Source of the DNA: Clavibacter sp. VKM Ac-2872
Lineage (GTDB): Bacteria > Actinomycetota > Actinomycetes > Actinomycetales > Microbacteriaceae
Assembly: GCF_015351105.1 (NCBI RefSeq)
Contig: NZ_JADKRR010000001.1
Coordinates: 1,407,069-1,471,068 of the forward strand
Reading direction: 5' to 3'
Length of the DNA: 64,000 bases
Part shown: in pieces, positions 52,406 to 62,391 of the stretch
Layout of the letters: the number at the start of each line of letters is the position of its first letter
Numbering within the stretch: the stretch's first letter is position 1
The notes under the pieces: generated by a model
What the model saw: the letters and a program-made list of their open reading frames with translations, nothing else
What the model was told of the DNA's origin: nothing
Databases searched by the model: none
Translations under genes and position numbers: made by a program

Positions 52406-54816
52406 CCCTTCGATGCGGTCGGGTGGACCCGGAACACGTGCACGGGGTGCGTGAACGCGTCGAGCCGGACGAAGTTGGAGGTCGACCACGTGTAGACGTC
52501 GCCCGTGAGGAGGTCCTCGACGTCGAAGACGGCGTCCTCGGCGAGTCCCCAGCGGGTCGGGTCGAGGTGGACCTGGGTCTCGCGCGCGGAGTGCGGGTCG
52601 ACGTTGGCGACCACGAGGATCGTGTCGGCCTCGCCCGTGCCGGTGTGCTCGGCCGCGAGGTGCTTGGAGTAGACGAGGATCGAGTCGTCGTCGCTCCAGT
52701 GCACGTCGAGGTTCCGCAGCTGGCGGAGCGCGGGGTGCTGGCGGCGGATCTCGTTGAGGCGCGTGATCTCCGGCGCGATGGAACCGCCGAGCTCCTCCTG
52801 GCGTTGCCAGTCGCGCGGCTTGTACTCGTACTTCTCGTTGTCGATGTTCTCCTCGGCGCCGGGGCGCGCGACGTTCTCGATCAGCTCGTAGCCCGAGTAG
52901 ATGCCCCACGACGGCGACGCGGTCGCGGCGATGGCCGCGCGGATCCGGTACGCGGCCCGCCCGCCGAACTGCAGGTAGGGCGTGAGGATGTCGTGCGTGT
53001 TCGCGAAGAAGTTCGGGCGCAGGTAGTCGCTCGTCTCGTGGCTGACCTCGGTGAGGTACTCCTCGAGCTCCTCCTTCGTGTTGCGCCAGGTGAAGTACGT
53101 GTACGACTGCTGGAAGCCGATCTTGGCGAGCGTGCGCATCATCGCGGGGCGCGTGAACGCCTCGCTGAGGAAGATCGCGTCGGGCTCGTCGCGCATCACC
53201 TGGTGGATGAGGCGCTCCCAGAACACGAGCGGCTTGGTGTGCGGGTTGTCGACGCGGAAGATCTTGACGCCGAGGCCGAGCCACACGCGCATGACGCGGA
53301 GCATCTCGCGGTAGCTGCCCTCGGGGTCGTTGTCGAAGTTCAGCGGGTAGATGTCCTGGTACTTCTTCGGCGGGTTCTCGGCGTACGCGATCGAGCCGTC
53401 GGGGAGCGTCGTGAAGAGCTCCGGGTGGGTCGTGACCCACGGGTGGTCGGGCGAGGCCTGGAGCGCGATGTCGATCGCCAGCTCCATGCCGTGGTCGGCG
53501 ACCGCCTGGACGAACGCGCGGAAGTCCTCGGCCGTGCCGAGCTCCGGGTGGATGGAGTCGTGCCCGCCGTCCTCGGAGCCGATGCCGTAGGGCGACCCCG
53601 GGTCGTGCGGACCCGCGGTGAGCGTGTTGTTGGGGCCCTTGCGGTTGGTGCGGCCGATGGGGTGCACCGGCGGGATGTAGACGACGTCGAAGCCCATGTC
53701 GCGGATCGCGGGGAGGCGCTCGGCGGCCGTGGCGAAGGTGCCGCTCGTCCAGGAGCCGTCCTCGTGCTCCACCGCGCCCTCGGAGCGCGGGAAGAACTCG
53801 TACCAGGATCCGACGGCGGCGCGCTCGCGCTCCACGACGATGGTGCGCTCGGGGGAGAGCGTGACCAGGCTGCGGAGGGGGACGCGGTCGATCGCGGCCA
53901 GGACCTCGGGGGTCGTGGCGGCGGCGAGGCGGGCCTGGGCCGTGACGTCGGTGTCCGCGATGCCGGCGAGGGCGTCGCGGAGCGCGCCGCGGTCGGCGGG
54001 GGCGCGGTCGTCGTCGGCGGCCGCGCGCTCGAGCGCCTCCGCGCCGAGGGCCAGCATCACGTCGACGTCGAGCCCGGCGGGCACCTTGATCTCGGCGTTG
54101 TGCAGCCACGTGCCGAAGTCGTCGGACCACGCGCTGACCCGCCACGTCCAGACACCCTGCGTCGCGAGCTGGGCGGTCGTGATCCAGCGGTCGAGGCCGG
54201 GCTTCGTGGCATCCAGGGACATGCGGTGCTCGGTGACGGCGCCGGACGGATCGGTGAGCAGCACGTCGGCGCCGATGAGGTCGTGGCCCTCGCGGAAGAT
54301 CGTCGCGCCGAAGGGCACCACGTCGTGGACGAAGCTCTTGGCGGGCCAGAGGTCGTCCTCGATCTGCGGGGTGAGCGACAGGATCGGGATGCGGCCGATG
54401 ACGGGGACGTAGTCGTCGTCGAGGGTGGGCCCGGCGGCGGGGGCCCGGTCGGCGGGCGTCGGTTCGAGCGGCAGGTCGGATCGCGCAGGCCCGGCGTCGG
54501 GCGTCGGCTCGGCGGCCGGCGCGGCGTGGCGCGGCGCGGACGGCGCGGGAGCGACGGGCTCCGGCGCGGGCGCCGGGGCGTGCACGGGCTCCGGATCGGC
54601 GGGGACCGGCGGGGTCGCGGGCTCCGCGGGGATCACGCGCGGCTGCGGCTCCGGGGTCGCGGGGGCCGCCTGGGCGGGTGCCTCCGGGATCAGCGGGGGT
54701 CGGGGCTCAGGGGGCCTCTGGGCGTCCTGGAGCTTCTGGGCCTTGGCGGCCTTGCGGGCGGCACGGCCGCGCACCGGGCGGGGGAGGGGATCGGGTCCGT
54801 CCTGGGGTGTGGTCAC
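52402..54816 (-). CDS. glgE: Alpha-1,4-glucan:maltose-1-phosphate maltosyltransferase
   Basis: An 804-residue GH13_3 enzyme that extends alpha-glucan using maltose-1-phosphate. The catalytic Asp is in [15 protein letters not shown] and the Glu in [31 protein letters not shown] and [14 protein letters not shown] are family-specific. About 135 N-terminal residues are Pro/Ala/Glu-rich, with no fold, and are not in the family core. GTG 54816 is fixed by TACGGT 6 nt upstream. The maltose-1-phosphate source (TreS/Pep2 or GlgM) is not in the window. Confidence 0.95.
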   Translation of the reverse strand: MTTPQDGPDPLPRPVRGRAARKAAKAQKLQDAQRPPEPRPPLIPEAPAQAAPATPEPQPRVIPAEPATPPVPADPEPVHAPAPAPEPVAPAPSAPRHAAPAAEPTPDAGPARSDLPLEPTPADRAPAAGPTLDDDYVPVIGRIPILSLTPQIEDDLWPAKSFVHDVVPFGATIFREGHDLIGADVLLTDPSGAVTEHRMSLDATKPGLDRWITTAQLATQGVWTWRVSAWSDDFGTWLHNAEIKVPAGLDVDVMLALGAEALERAAADDDRAPADRGALRDALAGIADTDVTAQARLAAATTPEVLAAIDRVPLRSLVTLSPERTIVVERERAAVGSWYEFFPRSEGAVEHEDGSWTSGTFATAAERLPAIRDMGFDVVYIPPVHPIGRTNRKGPNNTLTAGPHDPGSPYGIGSEDGGHDSIHPELGTAEDFRAFVQAVADHGMELAIDIALQASPDHPWVTTHPELFTTLPDGSIAYAENPPKKYQDIYPLNFDNDPEGSYREMLRVMRVWLGLGVKIFRVDNPHTKPLVFWERLIHQVMRDEPDAIFLSEAFTRPAMMRTLAKIGFQQSYTYFTWRNTKEELEEYLTEVSHETSDYLRPNFFANTHDILTPYLQFGGRAAYRIRAAIAATASPSWGIYSGYELIENVARPGAEENIDNEKYEYKPRDWQRQEELGGSIAPEITRLNEIRRQHPALRQLRNLDVHWSDDDSILVYSKHLAAEHTGTGEADTILVVANVDPHSARETQVHLDPTRWGLAEDAVFDVEDLLTGDVYTWSTSNFVRLDAFTHPVHVFRVHPTASKG

Positions 54817-54828
54817 TGTTCGACCGTA
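54817..54828 (-). promoter_or_regulatory. Candidate leaderless promoter of glgE-glgB
   Basis: On the minus strand TACGGT (54828-54823), 6 nt (cgaaca), then GTG. No ribosome binding site is present. Confidence 0.55.
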
Positions 54829-54974
54829 GCCCGTGCGCCGTCCGGCTGTCGCTCGCCGCGGCGGTGGCGCGCGCCGTGCGGATCCCCGACGCCCGCGCGT
54901 CACCGGCCGTGCGCCCCGCGTCCACGGCTCCTCCACGCCCGGCCGGGACCCTGGTGCGCACCACCCCGCGCCCC

Positions 54975-54980
54975 TAGGCT
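54975..54980 (+). promoter_or_regulatory. Candidate -10 element for glgP
   Basis: TAGGCT at 54975-54980, in the divergent glgE-glgP gap, gives glgP a leader of about 45 nt with gagggag as ribosome binding site. The two divergent genes thus appear to use different initiation modes. Confidence 0.4.
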
Positions 54981-55031
54981 CGGGGCCACCCGCGCGGGTC
55001 CGCCCGCCGCCGTCCGGTCCGAGGGAGTCCC

Positions 55032-57587
55032 GTGAAGGCCATCCGCAGATTCACCGTCCGTGCCGTCCTCCCGGAGGAGCTGTCCGCGCTGGACGAGCTC
55101 GCCGGGAACCTCCGATGGTCGTGGTACGAGCCGACCCGCCGCGTCTTCGCGCACGTCAGCCCGGAGCTCTGGGAGGGCATGGGCCACGATCCGGTGGCGC
55201 TTCTCGGCGCGGTCGACCAGGAGCGACTCCGCGAGCTCGCGGCCGACGGGGGCTTCGTCGCGTGGGCGGAGGAGCAGCGGCAGGACCTCCGCACGTACTG
55301 CCACGAGCCCCGCTGGTACCAGTCGCTCGGCGATGACGTGCCCGAGTCCATCGGCTACTTCTCGCCCGAGTTCGGGATCGCCGCCGCGCTGCCGCAGTAC
55401 TCCGGCGGACTCGGGATCCTGGCGGGCGACCACCTCAAGAGCGCCTCCGACCTCGGGGTGCCGCTCGTGGGCGTCGGCCTCTTCTACCGCTCCGGCTACT
55501 TCCGCCAGGGGATCTCCTCCGACGGCTGGCAGCAGGAGACCTACCCCGTGTTCGACCCGGACGGCCTGCCGCTCCAGGTGCTGCGCGACGGGGACGGCGC
55601 GCCCGTCCACGTGTCCCTCGCGCTGCCCGAGGACCGCACGCTGCACGCGCGGATCTGGGTGGCCCGGGTCGGCCGCATCCCGCTGCTCCTCCTCGACACC
55701 GACGTGCCCGAGAACGACGACGACCTCCGCCGTGTCACCGACCGGCTCTACGGCGGCGGCGGCGAGCACCGGCTCCACCAGGAGCTGCTGCTCGGCATCG
55801 GCGGAGTGCGCGCCATCGCGGCGCACGCGCGCGTCACGGGCGCACCCGTCCCGCGCGTCTTCCACACCAATGAGGGCCACGCCGGCTTCCTCGGCGTGGA
55901 GCGGATCTCGACCCTCATGGCCGACGGGCTCGACGTCGACGAGGCGCTCCAGGTGGTGCGCGCGGGCACGGTCTTCACGACGCACACACCTGTGCCCGCG
56001 GGCATCGACCGGTTCGACGTGGACCTGGTGCGGCGGCACGTCACGGAGCGCCTGCTGCCGGGCGTCCCGCCGGAGCGCGTGCTCGGGCTCGGCGCGGAGT
56101 CCCACGACGGCGGATCGCCGGACGTGTTCAACATGGCGCTCATGGGCCTCCGCCTCGCGCAGCGCGCCAACGGGGTGTCCCAGCTGCACGGCGAGGTGAG
56201 CCGGGGCATGTTCGCGGGGCTCTGGCCGGGCTTCGACACCGATGAGGTGCCGATCACGAGCGTGACGAACGGCGTGCACGCGCCGACGTGGACGGATCCG
56301 ATGCTCATGTCGCTCGCGCGGGAGCGCCTCGGCACCTGGGACACCACGGCGGCCGACTGGTCGTCGCCCGCCGTGACCGACGGCGACCTCTGGGATGTGC
56401 GCGGCCGGATGCGCCGCCAGCTCGTGGAGGATGCCCGTCGTCGCGTCGTGCGTGCCTGGCGCGAGCAGAACCCGGGCGCCGTCGAGCCCGCCTGGCTCGA
56501 GGACGTGCTCGACCCCGAGGTCCTCACGATCGGCTTCGCCCGGCGCGTCCCCACCTACAAGCGCCTCACGCTCATGCTCCACGACCGGGAGCGCCTCCGC
56601 CGGATCCTCACCGACCCCGACCGGCCCGTGCAGATCGTGGTCGCGGGGAAGTCCCACCCGGCGGACGACGAGGGCAAGCGCCTCATCCAGGAGCTGGTGC
56701 GCTTCGCGGCCGAGCCGGGGATCCGCGGGCGGCTCGTGTTCCTCCCCGACTACGACATCGGCATGGCGCAGCTGCTCTACCCGGGCACCGACGTGTGGCT
56801 CAACAACCCGCTCCGGCCGCTCGAGGCGTGCGGCACGTCGGGCATGAAGGCGGCGCTCAACGGCGCGCTCAACCTGTCGATCCTCGACGGCTGGTGGAAC
56901 GAGTACTTCGACGGCGGCAACGGGTGGGCGATCCCGTCGGCCGACCGCGCGCACGACGGCGCCGAGCGCGACGCGATGGAGGCGACCGCGCTCTACGACC
57001 TCATCGAGAACCGCATCGCGCCGCGCTTCTACGAGCGGGACGCGGACGGCGTGCCCGTCGGCTGGGTGCACGACATCCGGCACACGCTCCGGACGCTGTC
57101 GCCCGAGCTGAGCGCCGACCGGATGGTGCGGCAGTACGTCGAGCGGCTGTACGTGCCCGCGGGCCGCGCGCAGGCCGTCGTCGCGGCGGACGGGGCGGCG
57201 CGGGCCCGCGAGCTGGCCGCCTGGCGGGCGCGCGTCGCCGCCGCGTGGCCGTCCGTGCAGGTCGCGCACGTCGAGTCGGAGGGCGTCGAGCACCAGGCGC
57301 AGGTCGGCGACGAGCTGCGGGTGCGCGCGTGGGTGGCGCTCGGCGGCCTCGGCGCGGAGGACGTGACGGTCGAGGTCGTGCACGGGTCGACGGGCGAGGG
57401 CGACGTGCTCACGGACGTCGTGCGGCAGGCGCTCGAGCCGGTCGGCGGATCCGGCGGGCAGCAGGAGTACGCGGGCGCCGTGCGTCTCGCGAGCGCGGGA
57501 CCGTTCGGCTACACCGTGCGCGTGGTGCCGCGGCACGAGCTGCTGGCGTCGAGCGCGGAGCCGGGTCTGGTCGCGGTCGCGAGCTGA
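55032..57587 (+). CDS. glgP: Alpha-glucan phosphorylase
   Basis: An 851-residue phosphorylase that releases glucose-1-phosphate from alpha-1,4-glucan. The N-terminal DUF3417 region (about 12-120) is typical of the actinobacterial/archaeal subfamily. The active-site loops are AEFGIAAALPQYSGG-like (SPEFGIAAALPQYSGG) and the C-terminal PLP site EACGTSGMKAALNG, where Lys binds pyridoxal phosphate. It is transcribed divergently from glgE. The GTG start has gagggag upstream. Confidence 0.95.
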   Translation: MKAIRRFTVRAVLPEELSALDELAGNLRWSWYEPTRRVFAHVSPELWEGMGHDPVALLGAVDQERLRELAADGGFVAWAEEQRQDLRTYCHEPRWYQSLGDDVPESIGYFSPEFGIAAALPQYSGGLGILAGDHLKSASDLGVPLVGVGLFYRSGYFRQGISSDGWQQETYPVFDPDGLPLQVLRDGDGAPVHVSLALPEDRTLHARIWVARVGRIPLLLLDTDVPENDDDLRRVTDRLYGGGGEHRLHQELLLGIGGVRAIAAHARVTGAPVPRVFHTNEGHAGFLGVERISTLMADGLDVDEALQVVRAGTVFTTHTPVPAGIDRFDVDLVRRHVTERLLPGVPPERVLGLGAESHDGGSPDVFNMALMGLRLAQRANGVSQLHGEVSRGMFAGLWPGFDTDEVPITSVTNGVHAPTWTDPMLMSLARERLGTWDTTAADWSSPAVTDGDLWDVRGRMRRQLVEDARRRVVRAWREQNPGAVEPAWLEDVLDPEVLTIGFARRVPTYKRLTLMLHDRERLRRILTDPDRPVQIVVAGKSHPADDEGKRLIQELVRFAAEPGIRGRLVFLPDYDIGMAQLLYPGTDVWLNNPLRPLEACGTSGMKAALNGALNLSILDGWWNEYFDGGNGWAIPSADRAHDGAERDAMEATALYDLIENRIAPRFYERDADGVPVGWVHDIRHTLRTLSPELSADRMVRQYVERLYVPAGRAQAVVAADGAARARELAAWRARVAAAWPSVQVAHVESEGVEHQAQVGDELRVRAWVALGGLGAEDVTVEVVHGSTGEGDVLTDVVRQALEPVGGSGGQQEYAGAVRLASAGPFGYTVRVVPRHELLASSAEPGLVAVAS

Positions 57588-57617
57588 CGCGGCCGGGCGG
57601 CGTCCCCGGGCGCCGCG

Positions 57618-58952
57618 TCAGGCGGGCGTGGCGGAGAGCTTCGCGGCGAGCACCTCGGCGAAGCGCGCGTAGCCGCGGTCGTTCGGGTGGTTGTCCGGGC
57701 CCATCCAGCCGTACGGGTCGGAGGCGCCCTCGCCGACCATGCGCGGGATGTACGCGCCGATCTCGAACACGTCGGCGAGCGGATCCGCGGACGCCGCGTC
57801 GCGGAGCGCGCCGATGTAGTCCGCCCAGGTCGTGCCGCGGATCGGCAGCGTCGTGCGCTCGTACGGCGGGGTGAAGAGGATGGGCGCCTCGCTCGTGGTG
57901 CGGATCAGCTCGATGAGCACGGCCGCGTCCGAGCGCACCTGCTCGGGCGTGCGGACGACCACGTCGTTGATGAGGTGCTCGGGCATCCAGAGGTCGAGCT
58001 CGAAGCGGGGGGCCGAGCGGATCCACGTGCTCACGCCGTCGGGCCGCGCCCTCTCCGACAGCTGCCAGAGCTGCGAGCCGGAGTTGCCGCCCTCGATGAC
58101 GTGGATCCCGCGGGTCTCGTCGCCGTCGAAGAGCCAGGCGCCCTCGAGCTCGGGCTTCCCGCCGGCCCACGCCACCGTGATCGCGTGCTCGGCGGACTCG
58201 AGCGGCGGGCTCGTCCAGGTGAGGGAGCCGCCGACGTCCGCGCGCACGGTCTCGGGCGCGCCGTCGTCGACCTGCACGGTGATGGCCGCGTCGAGCCCGG
58301 GCGCCCACCAGCACACGCGCGCCGACGTCATGCGGGCCGTGTACGTGCCGGGACCCGCGGCCTCGGTGAGCGCGACGACGCGGCGCCCCCAGCCGTGCCT
58401 GCCACCCGCGGCGGGCGTCCCGGCGAACGCGAAGCCCTGGTCGGCGGGCACGGTGATCTGGTGCCGTGACGCGATGTAGTCGAGGCCGCCGCGCGCGCCC
58501 GACGGGTACGCGCCGCGCAGCCGGTCGCGGAGCTGGGCGGGGTAGGCGTGCTGCAGCGTGGTGGCGCCCTGGCCCTCGGTGATGCTGTCGCCGAGCACGC
58601 CGATCGTGAGGCGCCGCTCCCGCACCCCGTCCCGCAGGGCGTAGAAGCCCGCGAGCGCGTCGTCGGGGGCGTAGGTCATCGGGTCGATCGGCGGGCCGCC
58701 GGACGCGGTGACGGCGGGCGCGGGCGGATCCCCGGGATCCGTCGTCGGGGTCGCGGTGGCACCCGCGGTCGGCGGGGCGGGGCGCGGCGTCGTGGTGCAG
58801 CCGGCGACGGCGGCCACGGCCGACAGCGCGGCCAGGCCGCCGCCCGCGACGAGGGCGCGACGGGTGAGGGTCCGGCGCCGGCCGGTCGGACGGTCGGCGG
58901 CAGGCAGATCGGGGGAGCGGCCGCCGGGCGGGGCGGGGGACTCGTCGGTCAT
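57618..58952 (-). CDS. Tat-exported lipoprotein of the SGNH/GDSL hydrolase family
   Basis: A 444-residue protein. The N-terminus has a twin-arginine motif (TRRALVAGG) and a hydrophobic stretch ending in the lipobox VAGC (Cys52), then a Thr/Pro/Ala linker. The SGNH domain has block I in GVLGDSITEGQG (Ser) and the C-terminal DNHPNDRGYARF with the Asp-x-x-His pair. It is likely an esterase or deacetylase acting on surface glycan. It lies between glgP and glgX but is not obviously part of glycogen metabolism. ATG 58952 is chosen for gagg upstream; ATG 58961 is possible. Confidence 0.85.
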   Translation of the reverse strand: MTDESPAPPGGRSPDLPAADRPTGRRRTLTRRALVAGGGLAALSAVAAVAGCTTTPRPAPPTAGATATPTTDPGDPPAPAVTASGGPPIDPMTYAPDDALAGFYALRDGVRERRLTIGVLGDSITEGQGATTLQHAYPAQLRDRLRGAYPSGARGGLDYIASRHQITVPADQGFAFAGTPAAGGRHGWGRRVVALTEAAGPGTYTARMTSARVCWWAPGLDAAITVQVDDGAPETVRADVGGSLTWTSPPLESAEHAITVAWAGGKPELEGAWLFDGDETRGIHVIEGGNSGSQLWQLSERARPDGVSTWIRSAPRFELDLWMPEHLINDVVVRTPEQVRSDAAVLIELIRTTSEAPILFTPPYERTTLPIRGTTWADYIGALRDAASADPLADVFEIGAYIPRMVGEGASDPYGWMGPDNHPNDRGYARFAEVLAAKLSATPA

Positions 58953-59109
58953 GGGCGGCATCCTCGTCGTTCGGGGCGCGACGGTGCGCGGCGGATCGTG
59001 CGGGTGCCTCCAGGAGAGCACACGAGCGCCGCGTGGCGCGAACCCGTCGCGGCCCCCGTCCGGGTCGGGACGCGGCATCCGCATCCGCCGCGCGACGGGC
59101 GGGACGCGC

Positions 59110-61167
59110 TCAGCGGGCCAGGTAGATCCGCAGCGCCGGCCCGTCGACCTCGACCCGGTCGCCCGGCGCGTCGTCGGCCGTCGAGACCTCGGGCCGCTCC
59201 CACTCGCTCGACCAGAGCAGGCGCCAGCGCGTCACCCCGTCGTGCTCCGGCAGCGTCACCTCCGCGCGGGACTCCTGGCCGTGGACCACGACGAGCACCG
59301 TGTTCGGATCCTCCGTCTCGGGGGTGGAGGTCGTGATCCACTGCAGCGTGCGCGTGCCCGTCGACTCCCAGGCCGCCTCCGTCATGGGCGCGCCGTCGGC
59401 GTCGCGCCAGGCGAGGACGGAGGCGCTCGGCACGTGCGCGTCGGGCTCCGCGTACCGCACGGGCCGGAGCGCCGGGTTCTCCCGCCGGATGCGGAGGAGG
59501 TGGCGCGTGGTCGCCTCCAGGTCCATCCGCCACGCGTCCTCGTCCCAGCGCATCCACGTCGCCGCGTTGTCGAGGCAGTAGCCGTTGTTGTTGCCGCGCT
59601 GCGTGCGGCCGCGCTCGTCGCCCATCGTGATCATGGGGATCCCCGCGGAGACGAGCAGCGTGCCGAGCAGGTTGCGCGAGGTGCGGCGGCGGGCCGCGAG
59701 GATCGCCGCGTCGCGCGTCGGGCCCTCGACGCCGTGGTTCCAGGAGCGGTTGGCATCCGTGCCGTCGCGGTTCGACTCGCCGTTGCCGCTGTTGTGCTTG
59801 CGGTCGTAGGAGGTGAGGTCCGCGAGCGTGAAGCCGTCGTGCGCGGTGACGAAGGAGACGGAGGCGAGCGGGCCGCGGTCGGCGGCGAAGGTGCCCGAGG
59901 ATCCCGCGAGGCAGGACGCGAGCGCGCCCACGCCGTTCGGGGCGCGTCCGGAACGCCGGGCTTCGGCCACGTCGGTGAGCCAGAAGTCGCGCACGACGTC
60001 CCGGTAGCCGTCGTTCCACTCGCTCCAGCCGGATCCGAACCCGCCCGTGCGCCAGCCGCCCATGCCCACGTCCCACGGCTCGGCGATCATGAGCAGCCCC
60101 TGGAGCGCCTCGTCCTCCACGATGGCGCGCAGCAGCGGGTGCTCCGGGTCGAAGTCGACGCGCTCGTCGCGGCCGAGCGTGACGGCGAGGTCGAAGCGGA
60201 AGCCGTCGACGCCCATCACGTCGGACCAGTGCTCGAGCGAGTCGAGCACGAGGCGCTGCGCGTCGGGCCGGGACAGGTCGACCGTGTTGCCGCAGCCCGT
60301 CACGTCGATGGGGGTGCCGTCCGGCGTGTGCCGGTAGTACCGCGCGCCGTCGAGGCCGCGCAGGCTCGTGATCGGCCCGTCGGCGCCCTCCTCCGCGGTG
60401 TGGTTGTAGACGACGTCGAGAACGACCTGGATCCCCGCCGCGTGCAGCGCGTCGACCATCGCGCGGAACTCGGCAGCCACGGCGTCCGCGCCCGCGTCGC
60501 GCGACCGGCGCGTGGCGTAGGGCGCGTGCGGCGCCAGGTACGCGAGCGTGTTGTAGCCCCAGTGGTTGATGCGGCCCTGCGCGCGCAGCCGCTCCTCGCT
60601 CGTGGACGCGTGCACCGGCAGCAGCTCGACCGTCGTGATCCCGAGGTCCACCAGGCGCTCGACCGTGGTCGGGTGCCCGAGCCCCGCGTACGTGCCGCGC
60701 AGCTCCTCCGGCAGCCGCTCGTCGGTCTTCGTGAAGCCGCGCACGTGCAGCTCGTAGACGACCTGGCGGTCGCGCGGCACGACGGGGCGCGCGGCGCGGC
60801 GGGCGGCGCGCTCCTCGGCGGGCACCTCGCGCGTGGCGACCGAGCGCCAGGCGGCGGGCCCCACCTGCACCAGGCCGCGCGCGTAGGGGTCCAGCAGGTG
60901 CCGCGTCGGGTCGAAGGCGTCCCCGGGCGCCGGGTGGCCGTCGACGCGCACGGAGTACGCGGTGCCGGGGACGAGCCGGGCGCTCGATCCCGTCCAGACG
61001 CCGCCGTCGCCCCGTTCCATCGCGACGACCTCGACCACCCGGCGCGGGTCGTCGACGTCCGAGACGGTGAGCTCCACGGCGGATGCGCCGTGGCTCACGA
61101 CGCGCAGCGTGCCGCCCTGGTCGTGGAGCGTCAGCCCCAGGGGCACGGGCGGTCCGGGGCGCGGCAT
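59110..61167 (-). CDS. glgX: Glycogen debranching enzyme (GlgX/isoamylase type)
   Basis: A 685-residue GH13_11 enzyme that hydrolyses alpha-1,6 branches. A short CBM48-like N-domain, then YELHVRGFTK, DVVYNHTAE, the Asp nucleophile in GVDGFRFDLAV, Glu in MIAEPWDVG, and the transition-state Asp in FVTAHDGFTLADL; a beta domain ends the protein. The N-terminal region is shorter than in E. coli-type GlgX. ATG 61167 is fixed by the adjacent -10 hexamer. It starts back-to-back with the cysteine desulfurase gene. Confidence 0.94.
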   Translation of the reverse strand: MPRPGPPVPLGLTLHDQGGTLRVVSHGASAVELTVSDVDDPRRVVEVVAMERGDGGVWTGSSARLVPGTAYSVRVDGHPAPGDAFDPTRHLLDPYARGLVQVGPAAWRSVATREVPAEERAARRAARPVVPRDRQVVYELHVRGFTKTDERLPEELRGTYAGLGHPTTVERLVDLGITTVELLPVHASTSEERLRAQGRINHWGYNTLAYLAPHAPYATRRSRDAGADAVAAEFRAMVDALHAAGIQVVLDVVYNHTAEEGADGPITSLRGLDGARYYRHTPDGTPIDVTGCGNTVDLSRPDAQRLVLDSLEHWSDVMGVDGFRFDLAVTLGRDERVDFDPEHPLLRAIVEDEALQGLLMIAEPWDVGMGGWRTGGFGSGWSEWNDGYRDVVRDFWLTDVAEARRSGRAPNGVGALASCLAGSSGTFAADRGPLASVSFVTAHDGFTLADLTSYDRKHNSGNGESNRDGTDANRSWNHGVEGPTRDAAILAARRRTSRNLLGTLLVSAGIPMITMGDERGRTQRGNNNGYCLDNAATWMRWDEDAWRMDLEATTRHLLRIRRENPALRPVRYAEPDAHVPSASVLAWRDADGAPMTEAAWESTGTRTLQWITTSTPETEDPNTVLVVVHGQESRAEVTLPEHDGVTRWRLLWSSEWERPEVSTADDAPGDRVEVDGPALRIYLAR

Positions 61168-61180
61168 GCGACCTAGGGTA
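61168..61180 (-). promoter_or_regulatory. Candidate leaderless promoter of glgX
   Basis: On the minus strand TACCCT (61180-61175), 7 nt (aggtcgc), ATG at 61167. Five of its six bases are shared with the opposed iscS-type element. Confidence 0.5.
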
Positions 61181-61185
61181 GGGGC
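61174..61185 (+). promoter_or_regulatory. Candidate leaderless promoter of the cysteine desulfurase gene
   Basis: TAGGGT at 61174-61179, 6 nt (aggggc), ATG at 61186. It overlaps the glgX element face to face; the whole intergenic gap is 18 bp. Confidence 0.5.
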
Positions 61186-62391
61186 ATGACGGTCTACCTC
61201 GACCACGCGGCGACGACCCCGATGCGGCCCGAGGCGATCGCGGCGCTCGCCGGGGCGCTCACGCTCGTGGGGAACCCGTCCTCCATCCACTCGCACGGCC
61301 AGGAGGCCCGGCGTGTGCTCGAGGAGGCGCGCGAGGCCATCGCGCGGGCGCTCGACGCGGATCCCGTCGAGGTGATCCTCACGTCCGGCGGCACCGAGTC
61401 GGTGAACCTCGGGATCAAGGGGCTGCACGGCGCGCGCGTCGCCTCCGATCCCCGTCGCACGCGGATCCTCGTGCCCGACGGCGAGCACCACGCGACGGTC
61501 GACACGGTCGAGTGGCTCGAGCGCCGCGGCGCCGTCGTGGAGCGGCTCCCGATCGACGAGGTCGGGCGCATCCGGGTCGACGCGGTCGCCGCCGCGCTCG
61601 CCGCCGACCCCGGATCCGTCTCCCTCCTCACCTTCCTCGCCGCGAGCAACGAGGTCGGCACGATCCAGCCCGTGGAGGAGCTGGCGGCGCTCGCCGCGGC
61701 CCACGGCGTGCCCGTGCACGTCGACGCGGTCGCGGCGCTCGGGCACATGCCGGTGCCGTTCCGGCGCTGGCGCGGGGCGGGCGTCGCGGCCGTGAGCGTC
61801 TCGGCGCACAAGGTCGGCGGGCCCGTCGGCAGCGGAGCGCTCGTGCTCGCGCGGCAGGCGACGGTGGATCCGCAGATCCACGGCGGCGGCCAGCAGCGCC
61901 AGGTGCGCTCGGGCACGCAGGACGCCGCGTCCGCTGTCGCGTTCGGCACGGCCGTCACCCTCGCGGTCGCCGAGCTCGACGCCGAGGCGGTGCGCGTGGC
62001 ACGCCTCCGAGACCGCCTGGTCGAGTCCGCTCTGCGCGACGTCCCCGGCGCGGTGCTGCGCGGCGACCCGGATCCCGCGGGCCGACTCCCCGGCAACGCG
62101 CACCTCACCTTCGCGGGCTGCCAGGGCGACTCGCTGCTCCTCCTGCTCGACATGGCCGGCGTCTCGGTGAGCACGGGATCCGCCTGCCAGGCCGGCGTGC
62201 CCGAGGTCTCCCACGTGCTCATCGGCATGGGCATCCCGGATGACGAGGCCCGCGGCGCGCTCCGCTTCACGCTCGGTCGCACCACCACCGACGCCGACGT
62301 CGACGCGCTCCTGGCGGCGCTGCCCGACGCCGTCGCACGCGCCTCCCGGGCGGGCCTCGCGGGCCGCGCGGCGCGTAGGCTCACGGGGTGA
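61186..62391 (+). CDS. Cysteine desulfurase (NifS/IscS family)
   Basis: A 401-residue PLP enzyme that takes sulfur from cysteine. Motifs: [12 protein letters not shown], the nucleotide-like [10 protein letters not shown], the PLP Lys in [15 protein letters not shown], and the catalytic Cys in [12 protein letters not shown]. The short active-site loop marks a group I (NifS/IscS-like) enzyme. It overlaps mnmA by 4 nt, so the likely job is to feed sulfur to MnmA for tRNA 2-thiouridine, although general Fe-S supply is also possible. Confidence 0.94.
   Translation: MTVYLDHAATTPMRPEAIAALAGALTLVGNPSSIHSHGQEARRVLEEAREAIARALDADPVEVILTSGGTESVNLGIKGLHGARVASDPRRTRILVPDGEHHATVDTVEWLERRGAVVERLPIDEVGRIRVDAVAAALAADPGSVSLLTFLAASNEVGTIQPVEELAALAAAHGVPVHVDAVAALGHMPVPFRRWRGAGVAAVSVSAHKVGGPVGSGALVLARQATVDPQIHGGGQQRQVRSGTQDAASAVAFGTAVTLAVAELDAEAVRVARLRDRLVESALRDVPGAVLRGDPDPAGRLPGNAHLTFAGCQGDSLLLLLDMAGVSVSTGSACQAGVPEVSHVLIGMGIPDDEARGALRFTLGRTTTDADVDALLAALPDAVARASRAGLAGRAARRLTG
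62376..62387 (+). promoter_or_regulatory. Candidate leaderless promoter of mnmA inside the desulfurase gene
   Basis: TAGGCT at 62376-62381, 6 nt (cacggg), GTG at 62388. It is fully inside the end of the upstream coding region, so mnmA could be made with or without its partner. Confidence 0.45.
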
